Source of the DNA: Phorcus lineatus
Lineage: Eukaryota; Mollusca; Gastropoda; Trochida; Trochidae
Length of the DNA stretch: 64,000 bases
Assembly (NCBI GenBank): GCA_921293015.1
Contig: OV121088.1
Location: forward strand, 17,521,645-17,585,644
Direction: 5' to 3'
Shown: positions 26,370-38,073 of the stretch, piece by piece
Layout: every line of letters begins with the position of its first letter
Numbering within the stretch: position 1 is the stretch's first letter
Position numbers and translations under genes: made by a program
Notes under the pieces: model-generated
Told to the model about the DNA's origin: nothing
Seen by the model: the letters and a program-made list of their open reading frames with translations, nothing else
The model's database searches: none

Positions 26370-26960
26370 TCTGCATAATTAGAGAGCCAACGCTGAAATT
26401 TTGAGCTCAAGATTACATGCGAGCTGTAACCACATTCGATTAATTAAATTATGAAAAAATAAATTAACCCAAATTAGAAATATTAGACACATGATAACTC
26501 GTGATTATTCATCAGCCCCATGCTAACAATCACCCCCACGAAGTCAAAATGATTAACGACCAAGCCTTCCGAAGTTCCGAAGAAGAAAGAAATCTGAAAA
26601 CGACAATTCAACACATGAATGCTAGGGGTCCTTGTATCTTTATCACGACGATAAAAACGCTCTTAAGCCATCTCCGACCCAACGGCGCTTATTAAATCAT
26701 TCTATGTTTCTTTTGAAGGAGCGCGCAGTAATTTTGCAAAAAAAGAAGTCCCAGGCGATCTCCCACTAGGCGCCCAAGTTCCCGAAGCTGGGAAATTATG
26801 AAAATTATCGTTCATAATTGAAACCATACTACAAGCCTATCAAGTCCTAGAAGCTATCAGTGTGAGCTCCACTTCAGATACTAATGTGCCCTCATGTGCA
26901 CATATACAACCCTCATTTTGGTGCCCCCGACCAGCACTGTTTAATGATTGCCTCAATCAA
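26370..26960. promoter_or_regulatory. Balanced-composition island with homeodomain-type sites
   Basis: It contains TTAATTAAATTA near 26438 and a perfect inverted repeat AATTATGAA...TTCATAATT at 26794-26819. GC-richer patches lie on each side. A 64-codon frame at 26501-26695 is present but has no recognisable domain. A cis-regulatory role is inferred from composition alone. Confidence 0.3.
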
Positions 26961-27429
26961 TAGTGTCATGTTCCTTTTTATGAACTATTAAATTCATATT
27001 TGGGCCAATGATTTAACAATATTTGTAGAACAGGGGACCTTGCAAAACGTTTGGTGACTGTAATTTACTATGAGTTAAGTTGGCTTTGTGTACAGATATG
27101 TACTTTTATGAAGTGTTTTTCTGGTCCTGACTTTTACTTAATATGCATTCGAAGTAAATCGAATAACCAATAAGATTTAAGTAAAACATTCAAGTACACA
27201 ACAGACCTTGGCTTATCATTTTAGTTTATATCAAGAAATTGATAATACATCAGTTTTTGTATTTGAGCGATATCTAAAAGAGAACGCAAACTTACGAAAT
27301 TTTACTTCAAGATTTTCAAATTAAACTTCTATATTGTAGAATTACGAGACTCAAACTAAAATTTCACAAAACCCGAGCTCAACTAAGCTATAATAGGGCA
27401 TACGTTGGTATGTTCACTCGTTATAGAGA

Positions 27430-27704
27430 GCGGGGTAGCGCAGACGTTAGCGCGTTCGGCTTCGGATCAAGAGGGGTTCAAATCCCACAAAGCTCAGTAA
27501 CTTTGTCTTTAGTAGAGAACTGTTCGAAATGCATTAAGGTTTGGATTTCATTGCATGCCACTCATGGTTCGCTACTTCCTGCCGATGCTCGCAGGTTTCA
27601 CTGCAATGCAAAACAACAAAGGCGTTGCGGGACTACACCCAGCAATGATACTGATACCCAGCAGCCGTGATGTAAGTAAAATACCCAACCTCACCTCCCT
27701 CATT
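27430..27704 (+). mobile_element. tRNA-derived SINE with intact promoter boxes
   Basis: The best-preserved tRNA head in the window: GCGGGGTAGCGCAGACGTTAG (A box), TTCGGATCAAGAGG, then GGGTTCAAATCCC, a near-perfect B box. The body shares gctcgcaggtttcactgcaa, ggcgttgcggga and agcagccgtgatgtaagt with the copies at 3355 and 58850. The 3' end is tcacctccct. Good A and B boxes suggest a fairly young copy. A 5' neighbour of msx-type function is not implied. Confidence 0.8.
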
Positions 27705-27740
27705 TTAGCTTTCTCTTGATAAAATGAAACATTTTTTCTC

Positions 27741-28145
27741 ACAAATGGCCTGCAATTCAAAATGAAAAGTTAAGAGGGCACAGTCTAGAAAATATGTGAA
27801 ATGGAAAGAGTCGGTTGTGCACAAAATGGGTGATGTCGACTGTTGCCAACGGCTTAACAAGAAATGTGTGCAGTATGTTGTTATACCTTCATCTCTTAAC
27901 TGTAACTTCACCGATGTCTTCAACATGGGATAAAAAATTCTGTTTCATTAACCATATCGGTTAGTCTTGTGATCTTCAGAATGCATGTACAAGTTGACTA
28001 TTGCCCATAATTTACTTCCGGTGGTTAAGGATTACCGTAACTGAAACCCGATTATGTATTTTGCAGATTACCCGAGTGTCAATGGGCAGTACTATCGAGA
28101 GACATTTATTATCAGTGCATTATGTATATTTACGAAATATTGTTT
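27741..28145 (+). mobile_element. ~600-bp interspersed repeat family, copy D (partial)
   Basis: A diverged, 5'-shortened copy: ggcctgcaattcaaaatgaa, cggttgtgcacaaaatggg, aagaaatgtgtgcag, acttccggt, tacccgagtg, atcgagagaca and tttacgaaatattg occur in the order seen in copy C. The SINE at 27430 ends only ~35 bp before it and may have inserted into its 5' part. Confidence 0.55.
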
Positions 28146-29500
28146 TATTGTCAGTGCCTTGATATTAAAAGATGTTATATATTATCAGAAGTATATTTTT
28201 TGTAATGCACTCTACGCACGGCTGCATTTAAATCTATATTATGCCTACATATATAAATTTTGCCTTATCTAAATCTTACTTAGGTCAAAGTAGGTTGGAA
28301 ATTTTTTCCGTATTTACATGAACCTTTCATAATAAATTCCACTAGTCAAACTATCATCACTAAGCATGTAAACATAATTATGATAACAACTCATATGAAA
28401 CGAATGAACATCACAAAGCAAAACGAAATCTAACAATTTAAAAATATGTACAAAAAAGAAATGAGTTTGAAATGATCTTCATGTTTTCAGCATGCGAATT
28501 AACATTTGGTTAAATAAAATTGACTCCTAAAACATGAAAAACGGCTCCTTCAGTTGATCACCCTTTAAAAACATTTTTCTGCACTTGTTTTCATTAAGTA
28601 TCACTGCTTGACTTCTGTTTTAATGCATATTTGGCTTGAAACTAATTATTGTAATTATTACTAAACGACATGAAGGAATACATGCACGTGGCTAATATTT
28701 GAAGGGGAGGCCACAAGAGACGCAAACGAGAATTTATGTAAAATGTCCTAATTTACATTTCTGAAAATTTGTTCCACATACACCAAACCCTCCTTACGAC
28801 GATCGTTAGACTTTTGGGGCTTTTAAAGATATAATGAAATCATCTTGAAATTACTATATTTTGAAGTAAACCAATAAGACTACCATAAATGATCCCATGT
28901 CTCTATTAACCTCCCCGATGGTAATTAAAAAGGCCGTAATGAACAAAAGTGTCTTAAGATATATTTTCTTTTATGTTTACGCTGGTCGAAGGACATCTTA
29001 GTTTATTAGGACTCACATCGTCATGTATATTATCAGTTTAAACGTCATTGGTAAAGACGTACCGAAACATGCCATTGAATAGATATTTGACTTTGAAGCC
29101 TACCGCATCGGAGTTTAAATTATTCTGTTAGCGGTAAAAATTAATTGATTAGCATTAATTGGTTATTTTTGTGCTATATACATGAATTTGGAAATACATC
29201 TTTCGTTGTTATCTTATTAGGTTATCTTGAACATTGCAGCTTACTGTAAAAAAAAAGGAAACGATGTTAATTTTTGAAACAAACCTCAAGTTGAAAAAAG
29301 GGAAAGTCAAAAACTTCTTTACGATAAGTTTGACTGATAACTGTACAAAAAGTTTCATCATATAGCAAATTACACTTCTGAATTTTCTTCATCTGAAATG
29401 TAATGAAGTAGTAATCTGCACGGGATTAACGGAACATAGATTTCTTTTATCGTTTTAATTTTTTTGAATATGCTTATAGACTTTTTTTTATGAATTCAAT
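28146..29500. other. Intergenic DNA, nothing specific
   Basis: AT-rich non-coding sequence without recognisable repeats or motifs. Confidence 0.5.
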
Positions 29501-29508
29501 TCAAGCAT

Positions 29509-29770
29509 CTCCTTGCTAATCTTGAATAGAGATACAAAATACACTATTTTCCCAATTTTAATAATTTGTCAAGCTCAACAAAATATACATTGAAATAGTA
29601 TTTGTAAACCTAATGCCTTATTATCCAATAGGAATACAAACACCTTCTAATTAAACAAAAATCTCCTATCCTTGAAAAGAGATAAAAATAAACGTTATTT
29701 TCCAAATGTTAGTGCTTTGTCAGCTTTAACAAAATCCATACTGATATTATATTTGTAAGTTTTGTTACCA
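29509..29770 (+). repeat. Diverged tandem duplication, period ~154 bp
   Basis: The block starting ctccttgctaatcttgaat at 29509 is repeated in diverged form from 29663 (ctcctatccttgaaaagaga). Shared order: gagata, tattttcc, tttgtca, ctttaacaaaat or ctcaacaaaat, atatttgtaa. Two copies only. Confidence 0.55.
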
Positions 29771-30360
29771 AAGAATATCTAAATAATACCACCTGAACAT
29801 CGTAACATGAAATAAACTTTGCGCTGGTTTATCTTTGGATTTCATAGGTTTAAATGGACATTAGAACCACATTCAGGTATCATTTAGGTATCATGTGCAT
29901 TATTCCTCTTGGATACTGTTTACGACAATTGTTTGCACACCTTCCATTTAAATCAGACCTATAGGTCACTTTTCCCCATCTCTTTGAAATGAAATCTAAA
30001 ATGCTTCACTACGTTAAGGGTATAATCTGCGTATCGTAGTGCAGCGATATTTAATTTTATTTTAATGAGATTGCACTTTTCCGCAACAAAGATTAGGCAC
30101 AAACATATGGTAAATCAATACAGTTTAATGACAAGAATTATGGATGATCAACTTCTTTATGTATATGAGAGCGACGTTTAGGTATAAGTTCTAATACCCT
30201 GATCAGGCAGGGAGATAGGAATATAATATTATAAGAGTAAATGGCGAAAATAAAGGAAACGATTCTGTATAGAGAAGTTCCAAAAAAGGATAAAAAGAGA
30301 AAATGGTGGATAATACCTAAATGAAACCTCGTGAATGAAAACTGTAAATCGGAGGGAAAT

Positions 30361-30480
30361 AAAAAGAAATGGAAAACGAAACGATTTATCGAGTGATACG
30401 GAAGAAAATGAAGAGAAGGGGTGAAAACAGTAGAGGAGTTAAATCAGTAAAAAGGGAAGAGAGGAGGAGGAATAGACGAA
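30361..30480 (+). other. Purine-rich tract
   Basis: Only 22 of 120 bases are pyrimidines, so the strand is about 82% purine, within a wider purine-biased zone 30230-30540. Motifs such as gaagagaggaggaggaa suggest triplex-prone or unusually stiff DNA. No gene is present. Confidence 0.6.
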
Positions 30481-31017
30481 TAAACCAAAAATTATAGGCA
30501 TGAACATAAAGAAATGAACAGGAAATGTTAATGAAAAGGACCTAACGAAGTACAGTGTATACGTGTCTCTATACATATATGTATGTATCACAGCGTTATT
30601 TCGGCCTCAACTCTTCCATGAAATCCCACAACTTATATGATCATGGTTGAGCTTGTCCCTCGTAAGAATATTTCTCTAATCAAATAAAAATAACACCATT
30701 TAGGCCACCCCTTCCCCTTTTTATGTGCTATCCCCATTTTCCCGACTGGATATACCACCCCCTGAAGACAATGATACAACGAATATCCAACAACTAATAT
30801 CTAGTAAACTGTAGCTGATTGGAGTTGAAACTTGAAAGGTTCGTATCTATTAACTGATACAGTGTCTGTCTTAACTTCTCTTTAAAGAACCGATCCTTCA
30901 GACGCTCTCTGAAGAGGCTAAATGAATACAGCAGTGAGCCTGATTTTATCGCCACACAAGCTTCATACATCGTATGGAATCCTGCAGGGGCCAATCTTGT
31001 TGTAAAACTTCATAGAT

Positions 31018-31126
31018 GTGGTGAGGTGATTTGGGGCTTAGAGTATTCCACCTAAACAACAAATGCTAGTAACATTGCAGGAAGAAATCCTGCAAATCTG
31101 TTGTGGCTATGTATTGCGGTGAAATC
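31018..31126 (-). mobile_element. Truncated SINE, reverse orientation
   Basis: Reverse complement of the 3' half of the SINE at 3355: ggtgaggtgat, agagtattccacct, gctagtaacattgcagg and gtattgcggtgaaa follow in order. The tRNA head is absent. Confidence 0.55.
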
Positions 31127-33135
31127 GAATGGAAATTAAACTTATAAAGATATGTCGATAGTTAATAAATATGTCGAAGATTGGATTTGTTTTGAGGGCA
31201 GCTGTATGCCATAAATACACATTTCTAGTATGGGAACGATCGGAAATCATATCGAGACATAGATATATGTACTGTTTCCACTTATTAAACATGAAAGTGT
31301 ATAAAATGGAAAATGTACGAATTTAAACGTATTCAACGTTATTTGAATGATAAATTAATGTCCATGTTGAAGGTCATGATTCCCTCAGCTCATTTATGAT
31401 GGGCGTATTTATATATGTATGTTTGTATTTAATAATATATGCGTGTAAGTGTACACATATGAATGTTTATCTTCTTCTATTTCATCTTGTATTACACTTA
31501 TTTTTCACTAATATATATCATCGTACAAATATATGGCTATTTAGTGAAATTTATGTCATTTGTCTTGGTTCTGAATTGATTCTCATATTTGTCTTCAATT
31601 ACGCCTATTTCTCTAATTAGGAAAGTAGGATTGCCCTCTGCCTGCGTGTAACAATGCTGTATAATATCAATTTATATCAGAACTATGCTTAAGATTTGTG
31701 AATAAATCTTTCCCACTGAAACTGAATCAGTCAGCGAAACGATACAAATGATGTTATCATTCATATGAGTGAGTTTTGGGATGTCAAATATCCATCATTA
31801 GGAACAAATAAAAATAATAATTTTCAATGTTTACAATCTTAAAGTTACATAGGAATAAATCAAAATAAAAGAATATATATTACAGACATCGACAACATGA
31901 CAACGGACACTCTTGATCTCAAGTTCCACGGACGATGTGGGATATTCTCATCAAGGCGTAGCGGAAAATGTATCATGGAATACCATCAGTTTCGTATGAC
32001 GAAAACAACGAGGCAAAAAGTAAGGGATTGTGACCCTTACAGTCTTCCATAGGTAACTCTAGATAGATGTAGATAAAACTTATCAAGAAGTGTATTCGAT
32101 ATTGTTGTTGGATTGTCCATGGCGCCACGCATCTGAGATTCGGCTCTCGTCGTGTGAAGACGGAAATAGGAATAGAGTTGTCTTACATTCACACGTACAT
32201 GATAATAACCGCAATAATCATTATGGGCTGTAAACAAGGGGGATTAAGCTCATTGGCTGTGTCGTTTAAGTAGAGGATAGTGTAGGTGTTTGCTTGTATG
32301 TCTCCTTGTTATGAATCAATACGATGAATTAGTGTGAGGAGTAAAGAGAGGCACGCTGAATATGCTACTTAAAGTGTTGTAAGAAATATAAGGTATAGGT
32401 AAAAATGATATAAAAGCATTTATCATTGAAAAAAGAATTCGACAGCTAAATAATGGGGGATAAAGACGTTGTATTGAAGAAAAACTTTCAGAAGGGAATT
32501 GTTGTTTTGAGAAGAGTCGACAAAAATATCATATTGTATAGCATCAAAAAGCAAATACTGCATCCGATTGCTGCTTTTAACATGTGAGAAAACTTATCAT
32601 GGTATTGAACATCGTAAACCTTTGTGATTAAAATTCTTGCAAGAGAAGTGCAACTCTGTCTGTATTTGGTGTAGCTTCTGCATAACGAATTAAAAAAAGA
32701 AACGCAGATAACATATATAGGCATAGGGTTTTGGGACGTTACTGCTAAATGAAGGCAAGTTCAAGATGGAGACAGAGGATTTGAAAACGAACCATAGGAC
32801 GCGTACAGAAGGTAGAGAATTTGACACATATGTATAAAGAAAGCGTCAATAAATATAAATTATCGTATGTTGAACCCATCATCATCGAAGTTGTAAAATC
32901 ATGAGTAAAAATTGAAAAAATTACCTAGTGAAGTGATGACAGCAGGCGAATAGTACATGTAAGTAAACTTAGCCTGAGATATAACCTCAGAAAAACTGCG
33001 GGTTTCATATTTATTGATTTATCATAACATTTGTTTAAAAAGACACGCAGAGGAATTGTATATTATAGTGTACTTGAAATAATGTTAGACTTGGCATTGG
33101 TGAAATATAGTGATTCTCCTTTGGCTGAAGGATAG
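31127..33135. other. Intergenic DNA, nothing specific
   Basis: AT-rich. Several open frames of 60-78 codons on both strands are unremarkable. No repeat or regulatory signal that I can defend. Confidence 0.5.
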
Positions 33136-33389
33136 CATACTCGACAAATATGTTCGAAATTGAGCATACTCGAAATATATGTTCGAAATTGGGCATACTC
33201 GACAAATATGTTCGAAATTGAGCATACTCGAAATATACGTTCGAAATTGGGCATACTCGACACATATGTTCGAAATTGAGCATACTCGAAATATATGTTC
33301 GAAATTGAGCATACTCGACAAATATGTTCGAAATTGAGCATACTCGACAAATATGTTCGAAATTGAGCATACTCGACAAATATGTTCGA
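33136..33389 (+). repeat. 29-bp tandem array, nine units
   Basis: Units start at 33136, 33165, 33194, 33223, 33252, 33281, 33310, 33339 and 33368, the last truncated. Each contains CATACTCGA, then TGTTCGAAATTG, with the palindrome TTCGAA. Two unit types exist (CGACAAAT or CGAAATAT in the middle). The first six alternate strictly, giving three 58-bp dimers, and the last three are all of the first type. Because 29 is not a multiple of three, all three reverse frames stay open through the array, which produces spurious open frames. Confidence 0.95.
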
Positions 33390-33825
33390 CAGGAGTTCCC
33401 AACAAGTTCTCAATATGCTATAAATGTTGTTTTTACAGTAAATTATCATTTATAGTGATTACTACATCAACAACAATAAGGTCTGATCATCATAATTTGG
33501 ATCAATGGATTTGACTGTCAATGAATAACTACTCTCATTATTACCTATGAAGGCAGTGATTTGAAAACATTCAAACAAATCACCAAATTCAGAATCAAGT
33601 TTCTACTTTAATGGTTATCAATACGATAACAAGTAACATGAAAAAAAGGACATCACAAACAGTGTTTTAGTATAGCAACAAAAACCGAACCTGACAAAAA
33701 ATACAACATCTTCAACAACAGAGAAGCCTTTAGATGAATGAACCTATCTCTCGGGTAGAGTAGACAAAAATTAACATAAAATCCCTTATTTATTCCTAAA
33801 TCCTAGAAAATTGATTCTGCATCCC
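33390..33825. other. Intergenic DNA, nothing specific
   Basis: AT-rich sequence with no recognisable feature. Confidence 0.5.
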
Positions 33826-33829
33826 TTGC

Positions 33830-34350
33830 TCTTTAACGAGTGTCAAACGGTGACGTTTGGGGATTATTCTCCAGAATTTCAATCCCCATGTTTTGGGGGA
33901 TACAGGGAGAGACAGGCGTCTCCTCTTCGGGGTAATTACTGTCACCCCCTCGCTTGACGACACGGTCCCCGAGACAGCGCTGTCACTGCGCGACTGACCT
34001 TGCCGGTAAAACGCGGCACCCAGACGGTCTCCTAGTCGTGAAAAAGCGAGAAGTCAGTTTATTTTCAGATTCGAACCCGACCTGAGCAACTTGAAAACAC
34101 TGCGGCGACAATCTGGAGCCTGGTAATAGGTCCTACCTGTTGTCTAGAGTTACTTCCCCTTTGTTGGAGGTCGCGGCAACTGACGTGAGATCAAAGACTA
34201 CGATTTGTCACCCTTAGTAAGTAATAATTTACTTGAGGCAAAAGCCCGTGGCAGAGCGAAGACGGGTTGGGAATACGCGGCAATGCGATACGTCGTCTGC
34301 CAAGCAGTAGCGACATGGGACAGTGGGATGTACAAAGGGGTCGTCTCAAA
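33830..34350. promoter_or_regulatory. GC-rich island, candidate enhancer ~6 kb upstream of msx
   Basis: One of the most GC-rich stretches of the window. It has many CpG-containing words, a TCF/LEF-type AGATCAAAG near 34190, TAATTAC near 33936, and several GTCT/AGAC and GGCGNC words of the kind bound by Smads (for example near 33918 and 34024). No long open frame. The motif reading is suggestive given that Msx genes respond to BMP and Wnt, but each motif is short and can occur by chance. Confidence 0.35.
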
Positions 34351-35370
34351 CGAAAATGTTTAATTCTGAAACAAATGACGTACATAAACTATTTTTGACA
34401 AACCAGATTCCGGTGCCAACATTATTGAAAGTCAAGAAAAATTAACTTAAAGATACGAAAAATATCAGGTTCTAGATGACCTAGCTAAGTGCTAAGGTAG
34501 CGTTAAGTGCAATTCATTCATTTTGGCCAACCGCCATCTAGGCGCAAGGAAGGCCTAAAATATCTATGTCCAGATTGCAAGGTTTCAAATGGATGTGAAA
34601 ATGGTTCAAACATTGTAGATAAACATAGATGAAATATCAGTTGAAACTAATACTTATCCCCCCATTTTATATAGTTTTGGAGTTTAGCATTTTGTAATTG
34701 AACAAGTTTTGAAAAAAGCATTCGAGAAGTTCCTAGCAATATGATTTTACCTACAGTCGTTATTTGCAAATTTTCAACGACGCCCTTAATTCAAGCTTTA
34801 GAAATCATAGCTGATTAAAGTGGACAGGTGAATATGGACAACAAGGAAATACCTGTCAGTAATAGAAGTCCAACAGGAATGCTCTGCTCAAGCATATACA
34901 TTTTGTGTGTTGAGTCATATTTACTTAACCTATCATATGAATGTTAAGACTTTAGGGTGCTGTTTTGACTGGATGTTAATAATATTTTTTTGTAGTATCT
35001 CGCCCATGAATTTAATGGAATAAGGTTGAACCCTCTTTTTTACCTCACACACTTTGTTTTCTGCTACTAGTGTTACCCCAAATATAATCTTACACCTAAA
35101 TGCCATAATTTCTAATTCGAACTAATTGTTAACTTGTACATGGAGATCAAATCCATCTGATTATTAATCACTCAGTTATGAGGGCAAAGGTTCACAAATA
35201 CACGACGGTGCAATGAACGTAATCTCTGCTTGCCAAAGTGAGTTTTGCGCAACAACAACGTAAAAGGATTATTTCCCCATCAACATAATAAATATCCCAC
35301 CTCCGCATAGGAGCAACTGCTTACAGACAACCAGGATGCCATAACGCCAGAAGTATCTTTCCTTAATCAC
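34351..35370. other. Intergenic DNA, nothing specific
   Basis: AT-rich non-coding sequence; no feature recognised. Confidence 0.5.
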
Positions 35371-35690
35371 CTCATTCCCAATAAGTATCTACCCAATTAG
35401 CAGCAGCATTTAATTAATGTTAATTAATCTTACGACGACACGCTAAGAGCACCCATTTACTTCCATTTAGTCTTCCACATGTGCAGGTTCATCTGACAAC
35501 TGCTAAGCTAGCGATATATTGTAATTAGTCGTACGTGTACCCGTTCTTCTGCAAATGTAAAGATAAGCAGAGAGGGGGACTATTAAGTGCTCTTATCTGA
35601 ATTTAATGTGAATTAATACTTTCCTATAACTGACTTGGAGTAAGTCACTTAATTCAATTTCCGAGTAGAACCAAAGCTTCTTTTTATTGT
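35370..35690. promoter_or_regulatory. Cluster of homeodomain, GATA and E-box motifs
   Basis: In 320 bp there are several TAAT-core sites (CCAATTAG near 35393, TTAATTAATGTTAATTAATC at 35411-35430, GTAATTAG near 35521), GATA-type sites in both orientations (AGATAAGC near 35561 and CTTATCTG near 35593), an E-box CACATGTG near 35477, and an Nkx-like TTAAGTGCTC. The density is notable and the block lies 4.5 kb upstream of msx. An enhancer role is inference. Confidence 0.35.
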
Positions 35691-37521
35691 TGAACTTGAA
35701 GGCCCAAATGTATCATATCCGTGTGCATCGTGGTTTGTTATAAAATGTTACAGAGACTTGAGTTTAAGCCGAAAAGAATGAAATAATGATTTTTATATGC
35801 ATTGATCAATGCAACGGCCATCCTAAGTTATAACATTGAGTTTCGATCACTCTAGCTAATGGGCTCTGTGCAAGTCTTCCTGTAAGGGGCAGTAGCACGT
35901 TTCTGTAGATAAACAAGATATAAGACGAAAATTAATGTTTCCAATTGCAAGACAATGTTTTTAACAAAACGGAGCAGTTAAAAAAAATACCATGATTGGT
36001 TAAAATTTGAGAATTCATTTCCCTACCTCAAATAAATAAAGAGTGTCCACACAAAAATGACCGCCTGTATATCTGCTTGATACTTGATTATTTCCTCTAC
36101 GAATGCGGATCATCGGGTTTAGTAATGAGATGTTTTGACCCTTTGAAGTTATTACATTTGTCATAAACTAGTTAATTCGGAAAAGTTTGAAGAAATTATC
36201 TATCATAAAACGTACTTCTGTCCCGTATGTACCCTGTTCCTAATAATGCAAGTAAATTTAAAAAACTTGTAACTGTAAAATCTACATTAAAAGACACTGT
36301 AGCATGATTTTTGAATGCTTTATTTGTTGAAATTTCCCCCATGAAAAATTAGTTGATGCAAAATATATGTTCTCCAGAGTGTGAAATATCTCATTACTCA
36401 ACCCGTTTATGCGTAGTCGAAGAAGATGTCACGTATCAAACGACCATTTTGCTGTGAACATCATAAAATCACTCGAGGTAGGGAAACCGAACTTGTTATG
36501 TTCCTTAAAGAACTCATTTAATTATGAAAAGAAACTGTCTTTAATATAATTTGATTTTCGTCTTTTGAGATCACATCATGTTCTTAGAAGACGTGCCACA
36601 ATGCTATTAAGATCGCACTTTAAAAGTCACAATTACGTTATAGTTAGTTTCGATCACAATGAGAGATTGGTGAGATTTAATGAGAGACTTAGTATGTTTG
36701 ATTCTTTCTTTTCTTTGCTTCCGATCTTTTTATCATTAGGTAAACCCTAAAATTTCAATCTGTATGGTCGATTGTTTTACGCATCCGTCTGCACGATTAT
36801 TAGTTCCATGAAGGATAGCCAAGTTTTATGCATTGTAACATTCGTAATCTAATGCATGCTACGTTTCGGTGTAGATATCAAAACCCTGACCACTATCAAG
36901 CACGTGACGTACTAAGTACAGCGACACGCCGCATTCACAGATACAGAATAATACAATACAGCAATACAGAAGCTGGCTGTCCATAAAGCTTGGTTTTCCT
37001 TCGTCTATAAATGCCACTTAAAAAGCTAAAAGTATGAAAACAGGTTTTGAGACGACCCCTAAAGAAAACCTTAAATTTTGACAAATGTGGTGAACGGTTA
37101 GGCCGAAGAACTACTTTTCACGAGCCGGGAAAGGTAGGCGGGCATTTAGGGGTTATTTGCTGTGCTTTCGGCGCCAGACCTTGTCAGATAACAAAGCGAC
37201 AATTCTTAGCTTGTGTTACTCGCTTAAAACACTGAAGGAGGAGGGCGGAATATACTCCTGGTTTGTGAGGGGGTGCAAATGGTAGAGCGAGTTTCGCCGT
37301 AAACTTACTCAACTCAACAAGGGTTTTTATTGCGAGATTTATCCAAGCGCTTTCAAAAGGTACCCCTCTTGTATACCCGATCTAACAATACGATGATATA
37401 AAACATATTTACGTAATTTTGGTTATGGATCCTTTTCGCATGAATTGTGTAAACAAATATTCGTGTACATACACACATTGTAAAGGAAATCATACATATA
37501 CACTTACACATGCAAATATGC
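35691..37521. other. Intergenic DNA, nothing specific
   Basis: Mostly AT-rich, with a GC-balanced patch at 37040-37270 containing an unremarkable 62-codon frame. No repeat family identified. Confidence 0.5.
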
Positions 37522-37529
37522 ATAGAAAT

Positions 37530-38073
37530 TAGTGGTGTAACGATTCATCGATAGTATCGATGTTTGCATCGTCTACTACGCGATACGAGTGCATCGATAC
37601 AAAACATGGTTTGACAATATATCAGGATATTTATATCGTGAGGGTCCACAATACATCGATGTATCGCCATAAGAGACAATATATCCCGATACTGTTAACA
37701 TAATTTGTTTCAAACAAATAACTATAAAAGCCAAAAAGGTTTTTCTTCTATTTCAGAGATAACAGTGATTAGAATAGAAACAGAAAGAGAAATGATGATA
37801 TTTCTGATATTTTATATGTAATTTCACAGTCACTCTAATTTTGTGATTTCCCTTCATGTAATATCTATGACAATTTGGTATCTAAGAAATCCTATCTATA
37901 GTTCTTTCATAAACGGTAAAGAATCGGGATACGTATTGTATCGCAACTACAGTATCGTGATGATAATCGTCTCGTAGGTTCCTTGGCAATAATTCCATGA
38001 TATATCGTCTCGCCTAATAAAACTAGAATCGGGATATATCGTCTCGCCACTAAGGCCAGGATACACAGGTCTA
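37530..38073. mobile_element. 544-bp hAT-like MITE with exact 8-bp target duplication
   Basis: ATAGAAAT occurs immediately before (37522-37529) and after (38074-38081) the element. Its tips are imperfect inverted repeats: TAGTGGTGTAACG at the left, TAGACCTGTGTATC read inwards from the right. The 8-bp duplication and TAGTG tip fit the hAT superfamily. The outer ~130 bp on each side are packed with short words such as ATCGAT, GATAC and TATCG in both orientations, typical of hAT subterminal transposase-binding repeats. There is no open frame, so it was mobilised by an enzyme encoded elsewhere. The perfect duplication argues for a fairly recent insertion. Confidence 0.85.

Noticed and set aside
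26501-26695. 64-codon frame in a GC-richer island
   Set aside because: No splice signals or family resemblance strong enough to call an exon.
27430-27500. True tRNA gene
   Set aside because: A and B boxes are good, but the cloverleaf arms do not pair throughout and the sequence continues into a SINE body.
33136-33389. CRISPR-like array (regular repeats)
   Set aside because: Units are contiguous 29-bp copies without unique spacers, and the host is an animal.
33035-33449. Three overlapping reverse-strand frames with repeated peptide motifs
   Set aside because: They are the same 29-bp tandem array read in three frames. A repeat unit not divisible by three produces them without any selection for protein.
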